Positions 32,218 to 40,759 of a DNA stretch of 64,000 nt are shown here, piece by piece. Position numbers and translations under genes: made by a program. The stretch spans positions 22,164 to 86,163 of the forward strand of contig SBGP01000013.1 of assembly GCA_006226595.1 (NCBI GenBank). The letters run 5' to 3'. Source of the DNA: Deltaproteobacteria bacterium. Its GTDB lineage: Bacteria > Myxococcota_A > UBA796 > GCA-2862545. Every line of letters starts with the position of its first letter. Within the stretch, counting starts at the first letter, position 1. The notes under the pieces were generated by a model that was not told the origin of the DNA, did no database searches, and was given only the letters and a program-made list of their open reading frames with translations.

Positions 32218-35200
32218 TTGACGCTGTCGCAGGGCGACCAGACGGGGGCCTGGCATCGCCCGGGCTGGGGCCTGGGCGTGACGCTGGTCTCGCTCCTCAT
32301 CGCGCTCATCGCGGCGGTGGCGGTCCTGCGCGTACAGGAGGCGTCGCGCGTCGAGCTCGTGCGTCGTCAGGTCGAGCTCCTCGAGCGTGTGGATGCGCCC
32401 CTCGACGACTGGGAGCGCCGTCGCCGTGTGGCGATCCGCGAGCTGGTGGTCATGCCGGAGGTCCGGGCCGCGGTGCTCGGCATCCTCCACCGGGACGTGT
32501 CCGAGCTGCTCGAGTGCCCCGAGCAGCAGGCCCTCCGCCGCGTGGTTGGGCGCGAGCTCGCCCGTCGCGGTGACCTCGGTCTGTTCGTGATCCGTCCCGA
32601 CGGCACGAGCCTGGCGTCCATGCACGACGACAACGTCGGCACGCCCAACTTCCTCATGGAACGACATCCGGAGCGCATGGCGCGGGCCTTTGCGGGTGAG
32701 ACCGTGTTCGTGCCCGCGGTGAGGTCCGACGTCGAGCTGCGCCCCCGAAGCGGTGGGGTGCGCCCGGCCGGCTACCCGACGGCGTTCTTCGCCACGCCGA
32801 TCGTCGAGGAGGGCGAGGTCGTCGCGGTGTTCACGGTGCGCGTCGATGCCGCCCACGAGTTCGCGCAGCTCGCACTCGGGTACTTCGGAGAGACGGGCGA
32901 GGTCGTGGCCTTCTCCGAAGACGGTCGCCTCGTGTCGCGCTCCCGCTTCGAGGACGCGCTGCGAGCCGAGGGCCTGCTCGGACCCGATGAGTCGTCCCTG
33001 GTCGCGCTCTCCGTGAAGCTGCCCGAGGGCGTGCTCGAGGCGCTCCCGGGGACGGGTGGCGGCCAGAGCGCGCGCCCCTACGTGAACTACCGCGGTGCGC
33101 GCGTGATCGGCGCGTGGCGGTGGGACGAGACCCTCGGCATCGGCCTGCTCGCCGAGCGAGAGGTGGGCGAGGTCGTCGCGGTCGGCGGGAGGACCTGGCT
33201 GGGGCTCGTCGTCCTTCTTCTCGTCGGCTTGCCGCTGGTGTTCCTTACCTTGCGGCGCTTCGGGGGTCGCCCCTACGCGGCCCCCGTGCTCGTCGCCGTC
33301 GTGTTCATCGTGCTCGCGCTGGTGGTGTTCGGTGCCACGCTCCGGCAGATTCGATCGGATGCACGGCACGACGGGGAAGGGCGCGCGCACCTGCTCGCCT
33401 CGAAGACCCAGGCGGCGGTGGATGGCTGGCTTCAGGTTCGCCTCGAGGAGCTGGCGCTGCTCGGCCAGGAGTCCGATGTTCGCCGGGCGGTGCTCGCGCT
33501 GCGCGAAGCCAGCGCAGACGGTGCTGCCGATTCCCAGGCGCTCGTCGCGTTGAGCGAGCGAGTGCGAGCGGTGAGCCACGCCCACGACGACCCTGGGTTC
33601 TTCGTGATGACCGAGGACTTCACGTGTCTGGTCAGCGTCGGCGGAGGCTGCGACATCCAGCTCGAGGAAGCACGCCCGGCGCTCGACGGCCGCACCTGGT
33701 TCGTCGGAGACCAGGAGGAGGGTCGCCGGTCCAACGCACTCCTGCTCGGGCCGGTAGAGGAGGATGGTGAGGTCATCGCCATGCTCGCGCTCCGCCTCGA
33801 CACCGCCGGCGAACTGTCGCGGTACGCGAGGCTCGGCCGCCAGGCGCTCACCGGCGAGACCTACCTCGTCGACGCCCACGGGCGTCGCATCACGCCGAGT
33901 CGGTTCTCGGGGGACGAGTCCGGCGTTGGCCTGCCCATCCATGCGCCGACGGGCAGCCCGCCCCGGTCTGTCCGCGAGGTCATGCTGGGCCGCAGCGGCT
34001 CGACGGCTCTGGCCTACGTCGGGGAGCGGGGCGTCCCGCTCCTCGGAGCCTGGGTGTGGTCCGACGAGTACCGTTACGGCGTGGTCTCGGAGATTCACGT
34101 CGCCGAGGTCGAGGAGTCGGTCGCGGCCGAGATCGAGCTGTCGATGTGGCTCAACGTCGCGGGTGCGGTGATCGCGAGCCTCGCCGGTCTGCTGCTGCTC
34201 GCTGCGGTACGCGAGCGTCAGCGCGAAGAGGTCGCGGAGCTCGTCGAGGCGCGGCAGCTCGCCGAGCAGGCGAACCTCGCCAAGGACGCGTTGCTCGCCA
34301 ACGTGACCCACGAGCTGCGAACGCCGATGAACGGCGTCATCGGCATGATCGACCTCCTCATGCTCGGTGGACCGTCTCCGTTCCAGCGCGACAAGCTCCT
34401 CGTGATGCGCGACTCGGCCGAGAGCCTGCTCGCCGTGCTCAACGACCTGCTCGACTTCTCCAAGCTGCGCGGCGGCTACGTCACCCTCGAGGAGCGCGCA
34501 TTTCCGCTTCGCGCGATGCTCGAGAACATCGTCGAGCTGCAGCGACCCGTCGCCCAGGACCGCGGCCTGGTGCTCATCGACGATCTGGATCCGGACCTGC
34601 CTGAGTTCGTGAGGGGCGACAGCCTGCGGCTGCGGCAGGTGATCACCAACCTGCTCTCCAACGCGCTCAAGTTCACCGAGAGAGGGAGGGTTCGCCTGTC
34701 GGTGCGCCTCGGGCCCACGGGAATGCGCTTCGAGGTCTCCGACACCGGCATCGGCATCGCCCCGGACCACATCGAGCTGGTGTTCAAGGAGTTCGTCCAG
34801 GCCGAGGCGTCGACCACCCGGCGCTTCGGGGGCACGGGGCTCGGCCTTCCGATCTGCGTGCGCATCCTCGAGGCCATGGATTCCGAGCTCCACGTCGAGA
34901 GCGTTCCCGACAAGGGCAGCACGTTCTGGTTCACCTTGGAGCTACCCGAGGCCGACGCGCCGCTCGACGAGCCTTCGGAGCTGGACAGCAGCGGCGAGGG
35001 GCTTCGCACGGGCGTGCGCATTCTCGTCGCCGAGGACAACGCCGTGAACCGGCGCCTGGCGCGGCTGGTGCTCGAAGGTGCGGGCCACGACGTCGTGCTC
35101 GCGCGAGACGGCGTGGACGCGGTGGACGCGGTGATGGCGGACCCGAGCTTCGACCTGGTGTTCATGGACGTGCAGATGCCGCGCTTGGATGGCATCGAGG

Positions 35201-35778
35201 CGGCACGTCGCATCCGCGCGACCTTCGATGCCGAGCGGCTGCCCATGGTGGCGCTGACCGCGCTCGATCGGGCCGAGGACATCCAGCGCGTGGAGGCGGT
35301 CGGTATGCAGGCGACCGTGGGCAAGCCCTTCGCGGCGGACGCGCTGCTGGCGGCGGTGCAGCGATGGGCCCGCGCGCAGCTCGACCTGCCCGACGAGCTG
35401 GAGCCGCTGCTCACTCCCGACCCTCCGAGCGCCGAAGAGCCGCTGGTCGACTTCCACAAGCTCGAGTCCGAGTGGGGTGGCCTCGGCGCGATCGAGGAGG
35501 TCCCCGCGCTGCTCACCGAGTTCCTCGAGGAGCTGCACGGTCGTGAGCCCGTGCTGATCGACGACGACCTGGAGGGCGTGCGCCGCGCCTCTCACGCGCT
35601 CAAGTCCACGGCGGCCACCGTGTACGCGATGCCGCTCTCGCGCATGATGCGGAAGATCGAGCACGCGGCGGGTGACGGCAAGCTCGCGCTGGTGGCGGAG
35701 CTCCGCGGTGAGGCCATGCCGCTGATCGTCAACACCCGCGCCGAGGTCCGTCGCTACCTCGAGAACTCGGCGTCGTAG
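32218..35778 (+). CDS. Hybrid sensor kinase with tandem extracytoplasmic sensors, receiver and HPt
   Basis: The 1186-residue protein has TM1 (about 20-38), a first sensor domain of about 280 residues, a TM pair (about 323-375), a second sensor of about 270 residues, TM4 (about 645-665), HisKA, HATPase, receiver and HPt. Both sensors look Cache-like (FVIRPDGTSLASMHDDN; FFVMTEDFTCLVSVGG). The active histidine is about residue 697 (NVTHELRTPMNG), the receiver Asp about 984 (LVFMDVQMPRLDG) and the HPt His about 1125 (ASHALKSTA). The TTG start directly abuts GGAGG; a CTG at 32224, six nt from GGAGG, is better placed. Its 3' end overlaps the opposite RR-HPt gene by 25 bp. Confidence 0.92.
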   Translation: MTLSQGDQTGAWHRPGWGLGVTLVSLLIALIAAVAVLRVQEASRVELVRRQVELLERVDAPLDDWERRRRVAIRELVVMPEVRAAVLGILHRDVSELLECPEQQALRRVVGRELARRGDLGLFVIRPDGTSLASMHDDNVGTPNFLMERHPERMARAFAGETVFVPAVRSDVELRPRSGGVRPAGYPTAFFATPIVEEGEVVAVFTVRVDAAHEFAQLALGYFGETGEVVAFSEDGRLVSRSRFEDALRAEGLLGPDESSLVALSVKLPEGVLEALPGTGGGQSARPYVNYRGARVIGAWRWDETLGIGLLAEREVGEVVAVGGRTWLGLVVLLLVGLPLVFLTLRRFGGRPYAAPVLVAVVFIVLALVVFGATLRQIRSDARHDGEGRAHLLASKTQAAVDGWLQVRLEELALLGQESDVRRAVLALREASADGAADSQALVALSERVRAVSHAHDDPGFFVMTEDFTCLVSVGGGCDIQLEEARPALDGRTWFVGDQEEGRRSNALLLGPVEEDGEVIAMLALRLDTAGELSRYARLGRQALTGETYLVDAHGRRITPSRFSGDESGVGLPIHAPTGSPPRSVREVMLGRSGSTALAYVGERGVPLLGAWVWSDEYRYGVVSEIHVAEVEESVAAEIELSMWLNVAGAVIASLAGLLLLAAVRERQREEVAELVEARQLAEQANLAKDALLANVTHELRTPMNGVIGMIDLLMLGGPSPFQRDKLLVMRDSAESLLAVLNDLLDFSKLRGGYVTLEERAFPLRAMLENIVELQRPVAQDRGLVLIDDLDPDLPEFVRGDSLRLRQVITNLLSNALKFTERGRVRLSVRLGPTGMRFEVSDTGIGIAPDHIELVFKEFVQAEASTTRRFGGTGLGLPICVRILEAMDSELHVESVPDKGSTFWFTLELPEADAPLDEPSELDSSGEGLRTGVRILVAEDNAVNRRLARLVLEGAGHDVVLARDGVDAVDAVMADPSFDLVFMDVQMPRLDGIEAARRIRATFDAERLPMVALTALDRAEDIQRVEAVGMQATVGKPFAADALLAAVQRWARAQLDLPDELEPLLTPDPPSAEEPLVDFHKLESEWGGLGAIEEVPALLTEFLEELHGREPVLIDDDLEGVRRASHALKSTAATVYAMPLSRMMRKIEHAAGDGKLALVAELRGEAMPLIVNTRAEVRRYLENSAS

Positions 35779-36464
35779 GCCTGCTGGATGCCCTGCAGCG
35801 CAGCGCGTCCCTCGAGCTGAAGGTCCGCGAGGTCCTGTTCGCGGGGGATGTCTTCGGCGTGGGCGATCAGCCGGGCGACCCGCGCGAGCTCGAACAGGCC
35901 CAGCGGACTCGCGATGCCCGCGAGCTGGTGGGCGATCGACTTGGCGGTGGTCACCTCGCCGGAAGCCGCCGCACTCGCAATCACGCGCAGGCGTCCCGGG
36001 GTCTTCATGAGGAAGCTCTGCAGCGTGTCCTTCAGCAGCCCGCGGTCGCCCGAGAGCTCTTCGATGCGGCGGATCGACGCGAGCGCATCCCGGCCGGGTG
36101 GCGTGAACGCGCGACCGCTGACCAGCCCTTGTTCAAGGCGCTCACGCGAGACGGGCTTGGGCACGCATCCGTTCATGCCGGCGGCCAGGCACTCGTCCTC
36201 GGCGTTCTCGCGTCCGGTGACGCCCAGGATGCGCGGCTGAGCGATCGGGAGCTTGCGGATCTGGTTTGCGGTCGCGAACCCGCTGATCCCGGGAAGCTCG
36301 ATGTCGAGGAGGACCAGGTCTGGAGGCGACGCCGTGCACGCGTTCACGGCCTCTTCGCCGCTCTGCACCGTGTCGACGTCGAAGCCGTAGCTGCGGAGCT
36401 GTGCCGCGAGCAGACGCGCCGCCACGGGCGAGTCCTCGACGACGAGAGCGCGAGCACGGTTCAC
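35754..36464 (-). CDS. Response regulator receiver-HPt protein
   Basis: The 236-residue protein has a receiver domain (ALVVEDSPVAARLLAAQL, then phosphoacceptor Asp in LVLLDIELPG, then VPKPV) and a C-terminal HPt domain with SIAHQLAGIASPLGL, whose His should accept phosphate. It carries no output domain, so it acts within a phosphorelay, possibly with the convergent hybrid kinase. The GTG start has GGAGG 4 nt upstream and overlaps the stop of an upstream receiver remnant (GTGA), showing that the two were once in one operon. Confidence 0.88.
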   Translation of the reverse strand: MNRARALVVEDSPVAARLLAAQLRSYGFDVDTVQSGEEAVNACTASPPDLVLLDIELPGISGFATANQIRKLPIAQPRILGVTGRENAEDECLAAGMNGCVPKPVSRERLEQGLVSGRAFTPPGRDALASIRRIEELSGDRGLLKDTLQSFLMKTPGRLRVIASAAASGEVTTAKSIAHQLAGIASPLGLFELARVARLIAHAEDIPREQDLADLQLEGRAALQGIQQAYDAEFSR

Positions 36465-36592
36465 GTTCCCTCCAGCGACAGCTCCAGGAGGCGGCGCAGC
36501 ATGTCGAAGTCTACCGGCTTTGGGACATATCCGTCGAACGGCGCGCGCTCGCTTTCCCTCCGCTCGCCGTCGACCACTCTCGCGGTGAGGAC
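36461..36592 (-). pseudogene. 5'-truncated receiver-domain remnant
   Basis: The frame ending at 36461 reads VLTARVVDGERRESERAPFD and then GYVPKPVDFDMLRRLLELSL. This is the beta4-alpha5 end of a CheY-like receiver, including the conserved Thr-Ala and Lys-Pro. The preceding codons do not encode the first 75-80 residues with the acidic pocket and phosphoacceptor Asp; instead the DNA leads into the start region of the DUF2079 gene on the other strand. The receiver lost its 5' end, probably by deletion next to the gene at 36688. Its GTGA coupling to the downstream RR-HPt gene survives. Confidence 0.65.
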
Positions 36593-36687
36593 GCTTCGCG
36601 AAGACGTTGCCGCCGGTTGGCCGTCGAGGCCTGCTGGGCTGGACCGCGAATCTCCGCGCCCGTGGCTCGGTGGCGTACCATGCGCGC

Positions 36688-38142
36688 ATGACGCGACCCA
36701 CGCCACGAGAGTCCGTGCAGCTGTATGCCATGATGGCATGCGCGGCGTTCGCGTACCTCGCGCATTCGTGGTTGCGATGGAGAAATCACCTCTCTGGTGG
36801 ATTCGACCTGGGCATCTTCGACCAGGCGATCCGCAGGTACGCGATGTTCGCGGAGCCCGAGGTTCCCATCCTCGGCCTGGACTTCCACCTGCTCGGAGAC
36901 CACTTTCATCCGGTATTACTGCTGTTCGTGCCAGTGTACTGGGTGTGGCCGCATCCGATGGCGCTCAACGTCGCGCTGGTCGCGCTGCTCGTGTCCACGG
37001 CGGTGCCGGTGTACCTGTTCTGTCGCGAGCAGCAGGTCGACCACCCGCGAAGCCTGATGTACGCGACCGTGTTGCTCGCCTGGTGGCCGTTTCAGGCCCT
37101 GGTGAACTGGGACTTCCACGAGGTGGCCTTCGCCGTGCCGCTGCTCGCCTGGGTCGTGCTCTTCCTCGAGCGCGAGTGGCTCGGGTGGGTGGTTGCGCTG
37201 TGCCTGCCGCTGTTGCTCGTCCGCGAGGATCTCGGGGTGACGATGGCCGCGGTCGGTCTGTTGCTGTGCGCGCGCCGCTGGTGGGGGCCGGGCCTGTTGC
37301 TGGTCGTCGTCGGTCTCGCCGGCTTCCTGTCGCTGACGAAGTGGGTCATCCCGGCGTTCGCGGTCAGTGGCACCTTCCGTCACTGGCAGTACTCGCAGCT
37401 CGGCGAGGGGCCCGGCGAGGCGCTGCTCTTCGCGGTCACGCACCCGATGGCGGTGCTCGCCATGCTCTTCGACCACCCGTACAAGCAGACGTTGTGGGCG
37501 GTGAGCTTCGTCCCGCTCCTCGGTCTGCCGCTGTTCTCCCCGTACGGATGGCTCGCGATGCCCATCCTCGTCTCCCGCCTGCTCAACGATCGGGAGAACG
37601 TGTGGGTGCCGGTCTATCAGTACGACGCGGTGCTCGTGCCGCTGTTGCTGATGGGCACGGTGCACACGCTGACCCGACTCGGACGTGCCCGCGGGTGGGA
37701 GCGGCCCCACGACCTGTTCGCGGTGTGGCTGCTGGCGCTGTCCGCGGTCGGTACGTTCATCGCGCCTGCCCTGTTTCCGCTGGGGCTCACGGCGACGGGT
37801 GAGTCGTGGGCGCTTCCTGCGAAGGTTCCGGCGCTGAACCGGGCCCTGGCGCAGATCCCCGACGGCGTGTGCGCCGAGGTTCCGGACAAGTCCGCGCCGC
37901 ATCTCACCGACCGCGCCATGGTCGGGCTGCACAACAGCATCGGGGACGAGCTGACGACGTGGATGGTCATCGACACCACGGTGCCGGAGCTGGGCGGGGT
38001 CACGCCGCTCACGCCCGACCAAGCCATGGCCCGCGCCGAACGCCTCGGGTTCGAGGTCGTCACCGCCGACGACGAGGGCATCTGGACGCTGAAGCGCGAC
38101 CTGCCGAACCCGCCGCGCTGCCGCGACTACGTGGGGCTGTGA
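36688..38142 (+). CDS. DUF2079 multispan membrane protein
   Basis: The 484-residue protein has around ten transmembrane helices and the DUF2079 opening pattern GGFDLGIFDQAIRRYA, then LGLDFHLLGDHFHPVLLLFV. This family belongs to the GT-C-like group of membrane proteins, and a polyprenyl-linked sugar transferase role has been suggested; no activity is shown here. The C-terminal 110 residues form a soluble domain (PDGVCAEVPDKSAPHLTDRA). The Met at 36688 was chosen from position before the first helix. It converges with a GNAT gene, overlapping by 16 bp. Confidence 0.88.
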   Translation: MTRPTPRESVQLYAMMACAAFAYLAHSWLRWRNHLSGGFDLGIFDQAIRRYAMFAEPEVPILGLDFHLLGDHFHPVLLLFVPVYWVWPHPMALNVALVALLVSTAVPVYLFCREQQVDHPRSLMYATVLLAWWPFQALVNWDFHEVAFAVPLLAWVVLFLEREWLGWVVALCLPLLLVREDLGVTMAAVGLLLCARRWWGPGLLLVVVGLAGFLSLTKWVIPAFAVSGTFRHWQYSQLGEGPGEALLFAVTHPMAVLAMLFDHPYKQTLWAVSFVPLLGLPLFSPYGWLAMPILVSRLLNDRENVWVPVYQYDAVLVPLLLMGTVHTLTRLGRARGWERPHDLFAVWLLALSAVGTFIAPALFPLGLTATGESWALPAKVPALNRALAQIPDGVCAEVPDKSAPHLTDRAMVGLHNSIGDELTTWMVIDTTVPELGGVTPLTPDQAMARAERLGFEVVTADDEGIWTLKRDLPNPPRCRDYVGL

Positions 38143-38639
38143 CCGGTTGGCAGGCGCATGCCCACGTGGTCGACGAAGATCCCGAGGACCGCGTCTCGCC
38201 TGGTCCCGAAGCGGACGCCTCCCATCCGCGTGTAGAACGCCTCGGCGGGGTTGCCGTCGAGCACCCACAGACCAACCGCGGCGTGGCCCCCCTCGGAGAG
38301 GCGCGCGTGGACGGCCTCGAGCAGGTGGCGCCCGTGGCCGTGACCCTGGACCCGTCGCCGCAGGTACAGCGCATACAGCTGGACGCCGAGGTCGTCGGGC
38401 AGCCCCTCGCGGCGGGGACCCGCGGACGCGAAGCCCACGAGGCTGCCGTCGTCGTCGAGCACCAGGTGATGGGTGCCCGGCTGGCCGATCATCTCGGTCC
38501 ACAGCCGCTCGCGAGCCTCGACGGTGAGCTTCGCGAGCAGGTCGTCGGGAAGCCGCCCCGCGTAGGTCTCGTGCCAGGTGTCGACGTGAAGTCGGGCCAG
38601 CGCGCCGATGTCCGCGGGCTCCGCCTCACGGATGCGCAT
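38127..38639 (-). CDS. GNAT family N-acetyltransferase
   Basis: The 170-residue protein is a complete GNAT: REAEPADIGALARLHVDTWH at the start, motif A LYALYLRRRVQGHGHGRHLL (His replaces Gly/Ala at two positions of Q/RxxGxG/A) and GLWVLDGNPAEAFYTRMGG. The length and the 'HvdtWh.tYaG.lpd..l' N-terminus match RimI-like acetyltransferases common in high-GC bacteria. The substrate is unknown. The ATG shares one base with the stop of the DUF2752 gene upstream (TGATG). Confidence 0.88.
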   Translation of the reverse strand: MRIREAEPADIGALARLHVDTWHETYAGRLPDDLLAKLTVEARERLWTEMIGQPGTHHLVLDDDGSLVGFASAGPRREGLPDDLGVQLYALYLRRRVQGHGHGRHLLEAVHARLSEGGHAAVGLWVLDGNPAEAFYTRMGGVRFGTRRDAVLGIFVDHVGMRLPTGHSPT

Positions 38640-39109
38640 CACAGCGCGTTGTAGCCGAAGCAGCGGGCCACCCAGAGCCCGAGGTACGGCACCGCCAGCC
38701 AGAACATCGTCCACCAGAAAAGCACCGGGAAGGGCACGACCCACAGCTTGTAGTTGCGGGTCGCGAGGCGCAGACCGCCGAGCACGCCGCCCACCGCGAG
38801 CCACACCAGGAGCAGGGCGCCGGCGGCGTTGTAGGTGAACGCCTTGAGGACCTCGCCGCGCACGAGCCACACCCACGAGCGCGTCATGCCGCACGACGGA
38901 CAGGGCAGGCCGAAGGCCATCTGGAAGCCGCACTCGCCGCCGAACTGCCGCCCGAGGATCATCGTCCAGTTCGGGTCCTCGGATGGGTAGAACACGAAGG
39001 AGACGAGCAGCGCGAGCAGGCCGACCACGAACAGCATGGTCGACCAGGCCCAGTCGGGCATCTTCGCTTCTTCGAGCGCCTGGAGCGTGGCTTCGAGCTT
39101 GTCCTTCAC
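38639..39109 (-). CDS. DUF2752 membrane protein
   Basis: The 156-residue protein has about three transmembrane helices and the DUF2752 signature LPCPSCGMTRSWVWLVRGEV, in which a CPxCG motif is followed by TR. The family's function is unknown. Further Cys (ECGF, ARCFG) could bind metal or form a disulfide. It is translationally linked to the downstream GNAT gene by a one-base overlap. It lies 70 nt downstream of the selenoprotein candidate on the same strand, so a shared transcript is possible. Confidence 0.88.
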   Translation of the reverse strand: MKDKLEATLQALEEAKMPDWAWSTMLFVVGLLALLVSFVFYPSEDPNWTMILGRQFGGECGFQMAFGLPCPSCGMTRSWVWLVRGEVLKAFTYNAAGALLLVWLAVGGVLGGLRLATRNYKLWVVPFPVLFWWTMFWLAVPYLGLWVARCFGYNAL

Positions 39110-39178
39110 GCGATCTCCGCGTCAGTGCCCTAACCACGGGGTTGTGGACGGGCTACCGCCGCGGAGTGCGGCACCGCG

Positions 39179-39955
39179 TCAGGGCAGGTTTGCCTGCACC
39201 TGGGACTCGTTCACCCAGCTCCCACGAACGACGATCTCGCCGCCCGCCTTGATCAGCGTCATGCTCGGCAGCGCGATGCTCGTGCCGTCGATGAATCGGG
39301 CGCTCGTCTGGAAGTTGGGGTCGGCCACCACCGGGTGGTTCAGGCCGTAGGTATTCGCCCAGGTCTGCAGGTCGGCCACCGAGGGCGGCTGCCGCGAGCT
39401 GTTGTGACCAATCATGGTGATCACGATGAAACCCTGGTCCTTGTAGCGCTGGTACAGGCCTTCCAGGCCTGCGGCTTCCGCCTGACAGCGGGTTCACCAG
39501 AAGGCTGCTCCGACGAGCAGCACCTCTCGGTCGCAGAAGTCGTGGAGGCTCAGGGTGTCGCCGTACTGGTCGGTGAGCGCGAAGTCCTGCGAGATCTGAC
39601 CGAGGCCGTTGCCCGTGGACTGGATGTCGTCGCGACAGGCGCCGATGGGCCAGCCGCCGGCGTACGGGTGGTCGGAGGCCGAGTTGGGATCCGTGTTCCC
39701 GTCGACTTCGACGCCGTCGTCGTAGCCGTCGTTGTCGGTGTCCGGCAGGTTCGGGTCGGTGCCGAGCTCGGCCTCGGTGGCGTCGCTCAGGCCGTCCCCG
39801 TCGGAGTCCGCGTCGGTGTTGGTACCGGTGTCCGCACTCGAGCCGGTGTCGGCGGTGGTGCCCGTGTCGGTGATCGGGTCACCATCGAGCGGGTTGGGAC
39901 CCTGGTCGCACGCGGCGAGCAAAGCCAGGATAGAAACTGCGATAAATCGGCGCAA
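39179..39955 (-). CDS. Thioredoxin-like lipoprotein with in-frame TGA, probable selenoprotein (UxxC)
   Basis: From a TTG start (GGAGG upstream) the frame gives a signal with lipobox LAAC, a DTG-rich linker, thrombospondin-type calcium repeats (DADSDGDGLSDATEAELGTD; NDGYDDGVEVDG) and a TlpA-like thioredoxin domain. The frame is interrupted only by TGA at 39494-39496, codon 154. The flanking residues are VLLVGAAFW and then TRCQAEAAGLEGLYQRYKDQ. The TGA thus occupies the first Cys of the W-C-x-x-C redox site, giving U154-T-R-C157. The fold continues in the same frame to SQVQANLP. A SECIS-like hairpin follows the TGA. Selenocysteine best explains this; a nonsense mutation or sequencing error is the alternative. 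Asp follows the lipidated Cys. Confidence 0.8.
39455..39496 (-). promoter_or_regulatory. Candidate bacterial SECIS element after the in-frame TGA
   Basis: In the mRNA sense, CAGGCCT and AGGCCTG form a perfect 7-bp stem closed by the loop GGA. The loop begins 30 nt after the UGA. Bacterial SECIS elements lie just downstream of UGA within coding sequence, with a short apical loop beginning with G at roughly this distance. The stem here fits that description and does not break the thioredoxin reading frame. Confidence 0.65.
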
Positions 39956-40021
39956 AGCGCACCTCCAGAGCGCTTTCAGTATCGGTACTCCTCGAGGGCT
40001 CCGGTGCAAAAATGCCGTGCG

Positions 40022-40759
40022 CTACGCGGGAGGCTCCTCTTCCGGCGGATCCGGGAAGGGCAGCGCGAGGCGTGGTTCGGCGGCCAGCGCGTCCTCCCAC
40101 CAGGGCATCGTCTGCCACAGCGCCCGCAGCTCGTCGGGGATCGGGCAGATCACCTCGATGCGTCGCTCCTCGGTGGGATGCGGCAGGTCCATCGCCAGGC
40201 AGTGCAGTCCCAGACGCTGGAACCCGTGGTTCTCGCGCCACCAGCGGTTGATGCGCGTGTCGCCGTGGGACGAGTCGCCGATCACCGGGTGGTGCATGTC
40301 CCGCACGTGCCGTCGAACCTGGTGGAAGCGCCCGGTGCGTGGGGTGACGCGCAGCAGCGAGCACCGTGGCTCATCCGAGCGCCCGAGGCACTCGACTACG
40401 GACAGCGCCTCCTTCATCTCACCGTCGTCGCCCTTCATGGGCGTGTCGACGGTGATCGGGTCGTCGTGGGGCCAGCAACCGCGCACGAAGGCGAGGTAGG
40501 TCTTGGTGCTCGACTCGTGACGCAGCGACGAGTGCAGGCGCGCCGTCCAGCGCTTGCCGTACGCGAAGATCAGGCAGCCGCTCGTCGGCTGGTCCAGGCG
40601 GTGCACGGGGTTCACGCGGCGCTTCATCTGGTTTCGCACGCGCTGCAGGGCCACGTCGCGCACCCGCACGTGGAACGAGCGGTGCACGGGCATGCCCGCG
40701 GGCTTGGCGACGATGACGAAGTGCTCTTCTTCGAGGAGCACGGGGAGGGCGTCGCTCAC
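40022..40759 (-). CDS. truC: tRNA pseudouridine synthase TruC-like (RluA family)
   Basis: The 245-residue protein has the RluA-family catalytic motif NPVHRLDQPTSGCLIF, with the catalytic Asp. It continues TPRTGRFHQVRRHVRDMHHP and VIGDSSHGDTRINRWWREN, with C-terminal LGLHCLAMDLPHP. The HGDxxxNRxxRE segment and the length are typical of TruC, which makes pseudouridine 65 in tRNA. There is no S4 domain. The GTG start overlaps the stop of the aldehyde dehydrogenase gene (GTGA); no functional link between them is evident. Confidence 0.88.
   Translation of the reverse strand: MSDALPVLLEEEHFVIVAKPAGMPVHRSFHVRVRDVALQRVRNQMKRRVNPVHRLDQPTSGCLIFAYGKRWTARLHSSLRHESSTKTYLAFVRGCWPHDDPITVDTPMKGDDGEMKEALSVVECLGRSDEPRCSLLRVTPRTGRFHQVRRHVRDMHHPVIGDSSHGDTRINRWWRENHGFQRLGLHCLAMDLPHPTEERRIEVICPIPDELRALWQTMPWWEDALAAEPRLALPFPDPPEEEPPA

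Noticed and set aside
31324..34893. Minus-strand open frame of about 1190 codons opposite the hybrid kinase and LolA-like genes
   Set aside because: No motif or signal, His/Arg/Glu-rich composition typical of antisense translation, and it crosses two plus-strand genes with strong motifs.
39494..39496. Reading the TGA as an ordinary stop, giving two separate genes
   Set aside because: The two parts are in the same frame and together form one thioredoxin fold split exactly at the redox Cys. The downstream part has no ribosome binding site or start of its own before conserved residues.
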